Part shown: piece by piece, positions 20,901-31,369 of the stretch | Position numbering within the stretch: the stretch's first letter is position 1 | How the letters are laid out: each line of letters begins with the position of its first letter | The notes under the pieces: model-generated | What the model saw: the letters and a program-made list of their open reading frames with translations, nothing else | Told to the model about the DNA's origin: nothing | Databases searched by the model: none | DNA from: Muscardinus avellanarius | Taxonomy: Eukaryota; Chordata; Mammalia; Rodentia; Gliridae | Assembly: GCA_963383645.1 (NCBI GenBank) | Contig: OY726574.1 | Coordinates: 59,332,394-59,396,393 of the forward strand | DNA: 64,000 bases | Reading direction: 5' to 3' | Program-made: the position numbers and the translations under genes

Positions 20901-21115
20901 TTTGTGTGAAAGGGTTCATTTGTCACAGGATTCCACGGGAGAGGTCACCTTGCGTTGTCAAGGTCACACCCCGGAACTGTGATCCTCCGATCCGCTCAGG
21001 CCTCCAAGACCTCCGACCTACAGACGTACCCTCCCAATCAGTTCCATCCCAAGCTACTGTCCACTTGAAGGACCAAAAGTGGGATCCTGAGGAGGTAGAT
21101 ATTTGGACAGCCACA
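17985..21115. other. 3.1-kb SINE-free block, no gene identified
   Basis: The longest continuous SINE-free stretch outside the CpG island. AT-rich, with short ORFs only. A short motif around GCAAGAAATCCA recurs at 19044 and 19924, which hints at an unrecognised dispersed repeat. I see no exon. Confidence 0.4.
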
Positions 21116-21291
21116 CTCATGGTCCTTATAGTCAGAAGGTGGAAGCCATCAGCAGGTCAATGGGTAAGCAAAATGCGATACGGACGGACGTACCCTGGAA
21201 AAGAAAGGGAAGTCTGACACATTTTACAATATGAATTAACCTTGAAGACAGTATGCCAAGTAAAATCAGACAGAGATAAATACTGTATAAT

Positions 21292-21293
<2 letters not shown>

Positions 21294-21352
<59 letters not shown>

Positions 21353-21366
21353 CAGACAGACAGACA
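21294..21366. repeat. (GT)n-(GA)n-(GACA)n compound microsatellite
   Basis: GT to 21314, GA to about 21345, then five GACA units. It borders the minus-strand SINE remnant. Confidence 0.92.
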
Positions 21367-21493
21367 GTGGGGGTGGGGTGTCAAGGACAGAGAGACTGGG
21401 AATTGAAACCAGGAGAATTGTACCTCCAAACTATACCCCACCCCTTTTTAACATAAGTACTGGTATTACAGGTGTGTCCTACCACACCTGGTT
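21367..21493 (-). mobile_element. internally deleted B1-dID SINE
   Basis: GACTGGGAATTGAAACCAGG (dID tail) and TACTGGTATTACAGGTGTGT (B1 head) remain. The middle of the dimer is missing. Confidence 0.7.
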
Positions 21494-22055
21494 TATAATT
21501 CCTATAGTTACATTTATAGGTGGTTTAGAATAGTCAAGCTCAGAGACAGGAAGTAGAATGGTGGATGCCAGTGAGAAGAGAGAATCGGGAGTTGGTAATG
21601 AGTGTATAGTTCCAACTTTGCGAAATAAAGAGCCCTGGAAGCTGGCTGTACAATGATATAAATGCATGTACCACCACTGAAGTGTACACTTAAAAATGGT
21701 AAAGATGATAAATTTTGTGTCATGTGTATTTAACTAACTGCAATTAAAAATTTTTAAAAAGCTACTGTCAAAATGGTTCCTGGAATGATTTGGCTACCCT
21801 TTTGTAGACTAGACTCGATCTTCAAAAGGAAAGAATTAAGAGTATATGTCAATACTTGTAAAGTACTAAAAGACTGCAGTTTGGAACAGAACTAGAACAG
21901 CCTAGCACTAATTCAAAAACTTTGGTTTTAGTCTCAGCAGATGGTAGGAGGAGACATGCAAACTTTCATTGTACTGGCCAAAGAACTCCTACAAAGAGCA
22001 CTGCTGAGCCTCTCTGAGACACTGTTTTTATTTCCTAAAAATAAAATTTAAAAAG

Positions 22056-22252
22056 ATCTGGGCATGGTTGATGCACACCTATAATTCTTGTACTTTGGAA
22101 GTTGACACGGGACGATTGCAGGATTGAGGCCAGCCTCAACAATTTAGCAAGACCCTCAACAACTTAATGAGACCCTGTTTCAAAATAAAAAATAAAAATG
22201 GCTAGGGTGTAGGTTGAGGTTGAATGCCCTTAGGTTCAATCCTCAATACAAA
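22056..22252 (+). mobile_element. B1-dID SINE, diverged
   Basis: TCTGGGCATGGTTGATGCAC, TTTCAAAATAAAAAATAAAA, GGTTCAATCCTCAATAC. Confidence 0.85.
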
Positions 22253-22504
22253 AAAAAAAAAATAAGAGAATATGTTGGTGAATAATCGGAGATAAGCTTA
22301 TAGATCTGCTGACCCTCTCAGTCTCCCTCAGAGAGAGCTGATCTTGAGGTAAGAAGAAGCGAATATCCTACGGAAGGACCGGAAGACGTAAGTGTGAGTA
22401 CAGCTGTTCCTTGAGGAGTTAGATGCCAATTAGCCAATTACTACAATTACTACAAATCTCTACAGAAGAATAGAGGTGGTTTTCTCATAGAGTTGTGGTA
22501 GCCA

Positions 22505-22830
22505 AGCGTGCAAACTCAGTCCTTGATGGGACTGAGGTGTGTGGAGGTGGGTCTTTGGGAAGTGGCTAGTCTTAGATCGTGGGGTGGTGATGGTGGAGGG
22601 TCCCATGAAGGCATACTGGTGGACTTATAAGAAGAGGGAGAGAGACCAGAAAACACACACACATGTGCTTGTGGTGTCCTGCAGATGCTGCTTGATTTTG
22701 GCCTTCCTCAGCAAAAAGTTCATAACCCTTGAACCTACAGACTGTGACCCAAATAGACTTATTTTTGAAAAATAAAGAAACGTAGCCTCTGGTATTTTGT
22801 TACAGAGATGAGAAAGATTAAGACAAACCT
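22505..22830 (+). mobile_element. MaLR-type solo LTR
   Basis: Features in order are GGAGGTGGGTCTTTGGGAAG, GGACTTATAAGAAGAGGGAG (TATA-like), the GACCCAAATAGACTTATTTT polyadenylation region, and the end block TCTGGTATTTTGTTACAGAG. It resembles MLT1/MST LTRs. Confidence 0.6.
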
Positions 22831-23117
22831 TATTTCCACTTGTTCCTGTCTGTCACACTATCCATTAGTTTCCAACAAAATCAAGGCCTGCGAGTATCTG
22901 GCAGGAGTTTTTAAAGTGGGGTCAAGGATCTGGGATGTTCTGAGGACCCTTTTAAGAAACCCATGAGTTCAAAACTATTTTCCTGGTCATACTTAGAAAT
23001 TATTTGCTTGTCACTTTCATTCTTTCAGGAGGTACAGTGGGAGTTTCTGAGTTCAGAAACTGATACCCCCATCCCTTTTTATTTACTTTTACTTTTTATT
23101 TTATTTTTATTTTTATT

Positions 23118-23318
23118 GTGTGTATGGTACTGGGGGTGGAGCCCAGGGGCTTTTCTACCTCCGGGCTATACTCCCAGACCTATTTTATACTTTATTTGGA
23201 AACAGGGTCTCACTAAGTTGCTGAGAGCCTAAGTAGCCGAGGCTGGCTTCGAACCCGCGCGATCCTCCTGTCTCAGCCTCCCAAGCGCGGGATGACCAGC
23301 GTGCGCCACCACGCCCGG
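23118..23318 (-). mobile_element. B1-dID SINE, nearly full length
   Basis: GTATGGTACTGGGGGTGGAG through GCGCCACCACGCCCGGCTC, with the CTTCGAACCCGCGCGATCC variant. Confidence 0.93.
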
Positions 23319-23320
23319 CT

Positions 23321-23453
23321 CAATTTTTATTTTGAGACAGAATCTTGCTAGGCCGCTGAGTGTCTTGCTCCTGCAGAGACTGCTCTCAAATCGGCGATTC
23401 CCGCCTCAGCCTCCCAGGTACTGGGATTGCAGGCGTGTGCCTCCACACCTGGC
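23321..23453 (-). mobile_element. B1 monomer-like SINE, older
   Basis: TTTTTATTTTGAGACAGAAT, CCTCAGCCTCCCAGGTACTG, TGTGCCTCCACACCTGGCT. It has no dID half, so it is either a monomeric 7SL SINE or the B1 part of an older dimer. Confidence 0.8.
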
Positions 23454-23652
23454 TGCGTGTGGCAGCGGTATCTCACCTTCTACCTATAAGGCAGAAACAC
23501 ACATGAGATGCTTCCATTCAACTGGACATAAAATGGATCTGTGATGCCACTCTTTATTATTTATTTATGCCTTGGAAAACATAATTAACCCTCATTAGCA
23601 TATTTTTGGTAACATGGAATGGATCTCTTTGTGGTAATGGAGATTTGTTGTT

Positions 23653-23674
23653 AGCGGGGCTCTTAAGCCCCGCT
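23653..23674. other. perfect 9-bp inverted repeat (hairpin)
   Basis: AGCGGGGCT-CTTA-AGCCCCGCT, a GC-rich stem in AT-rich surroundings inside the hAT element. A YY1-like GTCGCCATCTT follows at 23683-23692. Confidence 0.85.
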
Positions 23675-23913
23675 TTTCTCGGTCGCCATCTTCTCTTATT
23701 TTCATTTTAGAGTAAACTAAACATGAGTACTTTTTAAAGTTCTCTCATAACTGCTACTGTAGTTAACATCAATCTGTATGATACACATAAAGAAAAGCTG
23801 TTTGCAGCCTTAAATAATCTCTAAGAATCTAGAGAGGCCCTCATATAGAGAAGTTTGAAGACTGCTGATCTGAAACGGATGGCTGAAGGGTAAATGATAC
23901 AAGAGGCTGTAGA

Positions 23914-24092
23914 GTGCCAGGCATGGCGGCTCACAGCTCTAATCCAATTTCTCAGGAGGCTGAGGCAGGAGGATTGCAAGCTGCCAGAGTAAGCAACTTA
24001 ATGAGGCCCTGTCTCAAAATAAAAATATAAGTAGCTGGGGAGTGTGGCTCAGAGCAGGGTGCAACTGCGTTCAATCCCCAGTACTGGGGATA
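23914..24092 (+). mobile_element. B1-dID SINE, older
   Basis: TGCCAGGCATGGCGGCTCAC, CTGTCTCAAAATAAAAATAT, GTTCAATCCCCAGTACTGGG. Confidence 0.82.
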
Positions 24093-25175
24093 AAAAAGAA
24101 GCAGCAGTGGCTGAGAGGGGGCGGGAGCAGATCGTGGGGACCCCCGTGGCCACAGGAAAGACTCCAGCTTTATCTAGGGGAACGTCAGAGTAGTCCCCGT
24201 GTGTAGGAGGCTGTGGTCACAGCGCCATTCTTTCCCTGTATTCGAGTTGTATGAAATCCTCAGATGCTCATCTCCGTGCTCAACATTTTGATTCATAAAT
24301 CTGCATCACCCTCAGAGGAATCTCCAGGCTGCTCTCAAAAAGGATAACCTCCTCTGTGACGGGATGCACGTGTGAATTACGCTGACCTTTAGAAACCAAG
24401 TTGAGGGCAACTTCGTGGGAAGTGTTTACAGGTGAGCTCGTTTCTTATTTGTTTGTTTGTTTGTTTGTTTGTTTTTTCGATACCTTCCACACTCAAGTGG
24501 AGCCAGATTTTAGGAGCCAAATGAACATTTAATGGTTCTTGCCCTGGGCTTCTCGATGGCGCAGAGGGAAGGGAGCCCAGCTGATGGCCACGTCTACAGA
24601 AGATGCCCTTGCAACCTCAGGAAGGCCCCCGGGCTCAGAGGTCCTCTTTGCTCTCCTCATTGGTTATTTCAACCCTCCTCCCACACACAGAAGCTGTTGT
24701 AGACTTCATCCATCTTCAAATCACTTGTGTACTCCCTTCCTCTTGGTAAAAAAGAAGAAAGCCCTCACTTTCAGCTTCACTAAGAAGCCAGAGGCAAGAA
24801 CCTATGGAGCTAATATTAATGCACAATGATGACAAAATTTCTGACTTGTGACTTCAGTGAGTGTTGGCGAGATAAAAATAAATTCTTTTAATATGCAGCT
24901 CACAGGAATAAATAGCACCTGAAAGTATGGTTATGATCTTAATAGCAAGAAAAGAGTTGTATGTTAGTAAAACAAAGAAAGAAAGGAAGGAAAGAAAAAT
25001 CTCCAGCCATACCCGAGTCAGGACTTGTGTGTGTAGGAGCGAGATGGATGTAGCCAGGGAGAAGCTACGAAGTTTGTGCTTCAGAGATGCCTGCTAGCAC
25101 ATAACTGAGGGGACAGGTTGCATCCTAAGGAAGGCAACTGAGAAGCGGTCATAACTTCTATCCAGACTGAGATGG
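24093..25175. other. unannotated sequence with (GTTT)n at 24449-24475
   Basis: Apart from the short GTTT array I see no feature. The open frame at 24539-24829 has no recognisable domain. Confidence 0.4.
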
Positions 25176-25179
25176 AGTT

Positions 25180-25525
25180 AGAGTTTGCACATAATTGTCC
25201 CTCACAGGTATGTGTGCTAAAAGGCTTGGTCCACAGGCTCCAGTATTGGAAGGGATGGAACCTTTAAAAGATGGGGCCTAGTGAGAGGTGTTTAGGTCTT
25301 TGGGAGGTGAGGGGATTGTGGGACTCTGACCCTCTCCCTGTTCTCTTTTGGTGAGGAGCTCTGCTCCACTACAAAAACTCATCATGGTATGCCACCATAA
25401 TCCTAAAAAAATGGGCTAATCCATCATAGACTGAAACCTACAAGCCAGTGAGCCCAAATAAACCTTTTCTCCCTGTAAGTCGATAATCTCAGGTGTTTTG
25501 TTATAGTAATGGAAAGCTGACTTAC
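25180..25525 (+). mobile_element. MaLR-type solo LTR
   Basis: TAAAAGATGGGGCCTAGTGA, GTCTTTGGGAGGTGAGGGGA, GTGAGCCCAAATAAACCTTT (polyadenylation signal) and the end block TCAGGTGTTTTGTTATAGTA. Confidence 0.68.
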
Positions 25526-27489
25526 GGTTATTTTAAAAACATCTTTTGGTATATCTGTGCACAATTTTATCTAAGATATATAATAAGATACAGAATCTCT
25601 ACATTGGATGATTATGCATATCTTTGCAAGATAACGCCTAATTGTTTTTCAATATTATTATATTAGTTTACCTGTTACCTGCAGAGATGTGTAAGATTTA
25701 CTATTGTCATAAATTTTTTGGGGGGGAAACCATCATTATCCCAGTGTATATTGTAGTGATTGACATTTGTATACAGGGCCTCCTTATAAGATTATAAGCA
25801 CCATATTTTAGTCCCATGTGCGTTCCTATGGTCTACATCTGTGCTACATGGCTTCTAAAAGCAAATATCAAATTGAAAGAAATATTACAACTTGTATTTG
25901 ATTTGGGCTATAAGGTATGTTTCGTGCAAATATATGGGAGATTAGTAATCTTTTCTGCAAATATAATTAATTCAATCAGATTACTTTTTTTTTAAACCTT
26001 GTACTTAGATCAGCAGAACTAAAAAAGGAAAAGGTAGTTTTATTTGAGAAAGAAGATAATTTATTTGGGGCAGGAGTATATCTGGGGAAGTAAAGAAACC
26101 AGACCACGAGCACTAAAGTTCGACTCAGAATAATAAGAAGACCCAAGAGCCTGCAGAAACAAACGCTAGAAGACAGATGAGATGCTACAAGGGGGCTGCA
26201 AGACAGCATCCTCATCCAGAGCTGCGCCGCAGGCAGCCCATTTGGGAGGCACCATTTAACTTCCTGTCCCTACGTCCTACAATTGGTGCCAAGAGTTCCA
26301 ATAACAGAGACTGGATAGTCATCTGGGCTAGCCTAGGAACCTAACTATAATTTTTAACATCTTCTCTCGGGCAAACAAATTCAAAATTCTAAACAACTAC
26401 TTCCAAATGCACTTTTGGGAAAATGACTCATCCATAAAATGGGGAATGGCTATATTCAGAAAGTAGGTCTCTGTGTTTTATCACTCTAGGCTTTTCACCC
26501 CAAGGGCTAAAAGAACCAGAGGCTGAAGCAAAGAGGCATTTCTGTGCTCTTCAAAACAGAATGCGCAGCATCCATTAGACTACGCTTTGATCATGGCTTG
26601 TCTTCTGCTTTGAAAAATACTCAAGAAAAGGGGTGCCAAGGCCTCCCCAGACATGAGAAATGCATGCAGTTCTTATGAAGAAAATGCAAAAGCAATGAAA
26701 AGAAGACTGGGAGTTACACAAGGAAGACTGTCAGCTGCGGTGCCCAGCCTATGTCTAAAAGGAGCACATGACTGAAATCAAGTTTCTCCCCCATGTGAAG
26801 GTGGTGGAAAAATAAAGGCTTCTGAGCATTGGAGGTCCCTGGCCTTGCCTTTCCTCGCATCTCTGATATTGGCTCGCTCACATCATGTGCCAACCGATAC
26901 TTTAGTAGGTCAATGTCAAAAAAGCAAATTCCATGATTCAATGTATATTTTTGGGAACAGGGAAAATCGGCCATCAATCTCAAGCAAGCATCACCATATA
27001 GACAAATTCAGTTTGTCTCTACAACAAAACCATCCGACCATCAAGAAATAATGTGTTTAGAACAGAGTGAAGTGTTTCTAACAGTGGAAGAAGACATTCA
27101 CAGAGACCTTGTTGGGTGTTAAAGGTATGAGCAAACTGATCGCTCAGTATAGGAAGAGTTCAATACAGAAAGACGTTTAATGGCTGATATGGTGAGTTTT
27201 ATACTATGTGAATTTTTATCTCAATAAAAATGTTGCTTATAAAAATATTACTCTGATCAACTCAGCCACTAAAACTTAGTGAAAATATAAGAATCATTAT
27301 GAGCTTTGATTCCTACCCTACAAGCCCATGCTAAATCAAGTTACACTTAGCGAACATCAATTATGCGCTACGTGTAAAAGAACAACCCCCACAGAAACCT
27401 GGCTTCCGATTATTAAAAGAAATTTGGCTACCCTGATGTTTAGATGCTGTGGGCAGAAATAGAGAAAGAGTGCATTTATGTATTTTATT
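25526..27489. other. AT-rich sequence without an identified gene
   Basis: Faint LINE-like stretches around 25540-25715 and 27190-27245 (CTATGTGAATTTTTATCTCA) are too diverged to assign. Short ORFs only. Confidence 0.4.
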
Positions 27490-27672
27490 TTTGTGATACT
27501 GCGAATTGAACCAAGAGGCATTCTACCTCCAAGATGCACCCCTAACCCTTTTTGTTTTTTTTTTTTGTTTTGAAATACGGTCTTGCTAAATGGCTGAGAC
27601 TGGTCTTGAATGTGCGATCCTTCTATCTCAGCCTCCCGAGTACTGGGATTACAGGCACGTGTTGCCAGGCCT
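27490..27672 (-). mobile_element. B1-dID SINE
   Basis: GTGATACTGCGAATTGAACC through CACGTGTTGCCAGGCCTA. Confidence 0.87.
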
Positions 27673-28152
27673 ACCTCAAGCACATTTATTTATCTGACAG
27701 ATTACACTGTGTTCTGTGTATCCACGATACACTGCATTCAGATGTCATCCAAATTCAGCCCAGCGAAGGCTAATGCAAGGAAACAGCCATTTTCCTTTTT
27801 ATGTCTTTTTTTTCCTATTCTCAACTCTTCTTTTTAGTCTTGCTAAAATTACCCTGTTGCTCAGAGTGCTAAGTTTATGGGTCAGGCACTTTCCCTGCAT
27901 CCTCACACTTCTAGGCAGTAAGTCAACTGCGCTGTCCATGGAGAGCCGCGAGGTTCAGCCCAGCTGTCCCTTGGCGTGTTACATAAGCAGCTCAGTTAGA
28001 AACTGGCGGGGCTGCTGCTTCATACCTTCCAGCAGGGCCTCGAGGACTTTCATCTTTGTCTAGACTCACAGCCAGTCAGATATAACAAGCAATCCCTTGG
28101 CTTATGCCGAACGGAGACCGGGAGAAAGTGTGTTGAGAGATGTGCTGTACTC

Positions 28153-28390
28153 CAACCACGTGTTTTCATCATTTTAATTTATTTTAATGGGAATCACTCC
28201 TATAGATCCTCTTGCTATGCTTTGAAAAAATTTACCCCGGATCTCTCTGAATTCTTTGGATCCATGGAAAGAGATGAACAGAGAGGAAAATAATAGAATG
28301 AGATCCTATTTTAGTAAAGGTGAAAGTGCTGAGCCAGTCGAGAAAACCAGACGTTCAGCAGTAACGTCAATGGGGTCAATTGTCCAGGGA
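28153..28390. repeat. dispersed direct repeat, copy 1
   Basis: Shares ordered blocks with 30054-30265: TATTTTAATGGGAATC, CTCTCTGAATTC, AGAGGAAAATAATA and GAGATCC. Same orientation, 1.9 kb apart. The family is unidentified, so it could be an unrecognised LTR or a local duplication. Confidence 0.7.
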
Positions 28391-28429
28391 ACAAAGGCAA
28401 ATATTACCTGTGATTATTAGAAGAATATT

Positions 28430-28475
28430 GTGATGATGATGGTGATGATGTGATGATGATGGTGATGACGATGAT
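28430..28475. repeat. (GAT)n-rich imperfect microsatellite
   Basis: GATGATGATGGT units repeated three to four times with interruptions. Confidence 0.9.
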
Positions 28476-28494
28476 GATTTTGTGTGTGTATATG

Positions 28495-28657
28495 TATGGT
28501 CTTAGAGATGGAGCCCAGGGACATTCTACCTCTGAGCTACTTCTCCAACCTTCTTTTTCTTTTTTAAAACAAGGCATTATATGCTGGCCTTGAAACTGAT
28601 CCTCCTGTCTCAGCCTTCCTGTTACTGAGCTTACAAGTGTGCCACCACACCCTGGCT
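28495..28657 (-). mobile_element. B1-dID SINE, internally deleted
   Basis: TATGGTCTTAGAGATGGAGC through TGCCACCACACCCTGGCT. The B1/dID junction is compressed. Confidence 0.8.
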
Positions 28658-28809
28658 GTGATGATCATTAAATAATGGTTTATAATTGTCTATTTAGCTA
28701 TATCTGCATGAAGTGATATTTTCATTTCCCCATTTCAAAGCTATAAATCCAATCACTAAGTTTATTGTATGTTATGAGGTTTTTAAGACAACAGATTTCT
28801 TTGTGTGTG

Positions 28810-29009
28810 TGGTACTGGGGGTAGAACCCAGTGGCTTTCTACCTCCAGGCTATATTCCCAGACCTATTTTATATTGTATTTGGAAACAGGGTCTCACTAA
28901 GTTGTTGAGCACCTCACTAAGTAGCTGAGGCTGCCTTCGAACCTGTGCGATCCTCCTGTCTCAGCCTCCCAAGTGCTGGGATTACAAGCGTGCGCCACCA
29001 CGCCCGGCT
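28810..29009 (-). mobile_element. B1-dID SINE
   Basis: GGTACTGGGGGTAGAACCCA through GCGCCACCACGCCCGGCTC. GACAACAGATTT flanks it at 28786-28797 and 29016-29027. Confidence 0.94.
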
Positions 29010-29029
29010 CAAGACAGACAACAGATTTT

Positions 29030-30053
29030 AATAGCTGATGATACTTTAGGTTTATAGACCTGGATGCTGAAGCACCTGCAACTCCATCATGAAGAGGAAT
29101 AAACTGTCACCCAGGGAAAACAAGCAATTATTTTTCAATAAATTCACAATCTGTAAAATGACATTCCTGCTAATTTTTCCTGAAACACATCTAACGATCT
29201 TCTTACTGTACCTACAGAGACCAAAGTTACCCTTCTTCACATATTTCACATATTACATGGAATAAGCCAAAAGGTTACATACTAAAGGTACCAAATATGA
29301 CACCAAGCATCGTGATGATTTTCACTTAGTGGAAAGGGTTACCAGTTGGTTCACAGGTATACCTCAGCAGCCTGACTCATGCTGCTTTACCTGCTACATT
29401 TTCATCTATACTACCTTTCCCAAAGGAAGCAAAATGGCTAAGAATAGCACAGATTACTCATCCTTTATAAATACATCGCAGATGATGTTGTGACATGATA
29501 ACATCCCCCAGGAGTCATGCATTCTGTGAGAGAAAAGTATCTAAGCCATCTCTGACCTCTTAAATAATAAAACCTATACATTTTTAGATTTGGCTATTCT
29601 CATATATAACCATTAGAGAGAAAGCTAGGATTCTTCTGAAAAAGAACCCAGAGAAGACAGAATCAAGGTGAGACTCTGGCCCCAGGTCTGTGATGCTCAC
29701 AGCCGAAGCTTCTCAGCTGGTTCTCTGACTTCCGTTCCTCCCCGGCCATCACACCTACCCTGTCCGAGCCCCTCCTCAGATTACCCCCTGCAAGGGCTCC
29801 TTCCATGACTCCCATTGACTGATTGATGAGGTCCACAATATCTTGAGCTTGCAAGTTGGGCACATTTATTTAAGTGTTCACAGGTGCCAGCGGGACCTCA
29901 GGGGGTCACCAGGACCAGGGATCCAGAACCTTCACTGCTTGGGAACCTCAGAGAAGATGGGGGCCCCAGTTGCTGGCAATCCTGATGCCTACCGGGCGCC
30001 CTCTGGTGGATTTAGCAACATATATTGGTTCCTATGAAGACTGCACTTCAGCC
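29030..30053. other. unannotated sequence
   Basis: No exon or recognised repeat. The minus-strand frame at 29663-29863 looks somewhat protein-like in composition, but I cannot match it and it lacks splice borders. Confidence 0.35.
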
Positions 30054-30265
30054 AAGCATGTATCATTTTAGTCTATTTTAATGGGAATCCACTAGAGAGA
30101 TCATCTTGCTCTGCGTTGAAAAGAATGTCCCCAAACCTCTCTGAATTCCTCCAAATCCATGAAAAGAGATAACAGGAGAGGAAAATAATAAATGAGATCC
30201 CAGATAATGTGGGGCCAATCCAGAGAGCAACAGATCATCAGTTATGCCAATAGAATTAATGATCC
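30054..30265. repeat. dispersed direct repeat, copy 2
   Basis: CTATTTTAATGGGAATCCAC, CTCTCTGAATTCC, AGAGGAAAATAATAAATGAG. Pairs with 28153-28390. Confidence 0.7.
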
Positions 30266-30337
30266 AGAGGGCGACGGCATTCTTACACTGCATGTTAGCA
30301 TTCTGGCCAGAATAGGAGCAAGTGAAAATGGTAGGGT

Positions 30338-30534
30338 GCCGCCAAGTGCGGTGATGCACAGATGGAATTCCAGAGCTTAGGAGGCTGAGACAGGATGGTC
30401 ACCGGTTCAAGGCCAGCCTCAGCAATTTAGCGAGGCTCTGCGCAACCAAGAAAAACCCCGTTTCAATACGAAAAATAAACAATGGGCTGGGGGTGTAGTT
30501 TGGGTGTAGAGTGCCCCTGGGTTCAATCCTCAGC
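30338..30534 (+). mobile_element. B1-dID SINE
   Basis: GCCAAGTGCGGTGATGCACA, GTTTCAATACGAAAAATAAA, GGGCTGGGGGTGTAGTTTGG. Its tail became (CA)n. Confidence 0.87.

Positions 30535-30573
<39 letters not shown>
30535..30573. repeat. (CA)n microsatellite
   Basis: About 19 CA units, ending the SINE above. Confidence 0.95.
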
Positions 30574-30574
<1 letters not shown>

Positions 30575-30576
<2 letters not shown>

Positions 30577-31190
30577 CAGGGTGACTGTAGCACAGAGAAG
30601 GTTCAGTTTCACAACCAAGGGAGAGACCTCTCGGGGATTCCTAAACACAGTTGTGGAAATTCAACTACTGTTAGAATCACCGTCACTAAAGGAGGTGACA
30701 GGGTCAAAGAAATGCAGTCGCATTACAGTTATTAAACTGTTACAGGCTGGAAAACGTGGATTCTCTTGGCACCCACTAAAAATAAAAAGGGCTCTTTTTA
30801 GAAACAGATGAGTTCTGTTCATTTGAAAACAGAAAAGGGCAGCAGTTTTCCTAATTATTTTTGGTTATTAAATGATCAATGTAGATTGTTTCAAGATCAA
30901 GAAGCATAAATTAATATGTCACCGGTTACTTCAGTACAGGCATAGATAAATATCTATGATACTCATGACGTTTCCAACTTGAATGATGCAGCTATACTGA
31001 GGTGGATCAACAAAGTAATAATTTGTTTTTGAAATGTGGAAATGTTTTCCAGTAGGATTATCAGGTTTATCTTCCTAATTGCATTTTGCTTTGGCTATTA
31101 TTTTTCTCTTAAATCCTGAAAAGTGGCAAGGGGGAAATTATGTTAAATATACTCAGGGCTACATTTCTAAAATGCCTAAAGAGCAAACAA
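30575..31190. other. unannotated sequence
   Basis: AT-rich. Nothing identified. Confidence 0.4.
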
Positions 31191-31192
31191 AC

Positions 31193-31368
31193 AGCCAGGC
31201 ACCATGGTGCACACCTGTAATCCCAGCACTTGGGAGGCTGAGACAGGAGGATGGCAGATTCAAGTACAGCCTCAGCTACTTAGTGAGACCCTGTTTCAGA
31301 ATAAAAAATGATGAAACAGCTGGGAGCATAGCAGAGGTAGAATGCCCCTGGGTTCAGTCCGTAAACAT
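31193..31368 (+). mobile_element. B1-dID SINE
   Basis: GCCAGGCACCATGGTGCACA, TGTTTCAGAATAAAAAATGA, GTAGAATGCCCCTGGGTTCA. Confidence 0.88.
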
Positions 31369-31369
31369 A

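Larger units (their letters stand above)
21118..21760 (+). mobile_element. L1M 3' end, interrupted by a SINE
   Basis: TCAGAAGGTGGAAGCCATCA, AACCTTGAAGACAGTATGCC, ATAAATACTGTATAATTC, then after the interruption ACAGGAAGTAGAATGGTGGA and TGAAGTGTACACTTAAAAAT, ending CAATTAAAAA. This is the order of the end of ORF2 and the 3' UTR in L1M elements. Confidence 0.75.
22901..23867 (+). mobile_element. hAT-type element, second copy of the 5974 family, interrupted by two SINEs
   Basis: Left part has TTTTTAAAGTGGGGTCAAGG, CATGAGTTCAAAACTATTTT and GGAGGTACAGTGGGAG. The right part ends ATAGAGAAGTTTGAAGACTG. SINEs occupy 23118-23453. A GC-rich hairpin lies inside at 23653. Confidence 0.62.

Noticed and set aside
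25540..25715. LINE-like stretch
   Set aside because: Resembles an old LINE fragment but is too diverged to assign with confidence.
29663..29863. Minus-strand 66-codon frame that looks protein-like
   Set aside because: No family match that I can state, no splice sites, and it lies between two copies of an unidentified repeat.
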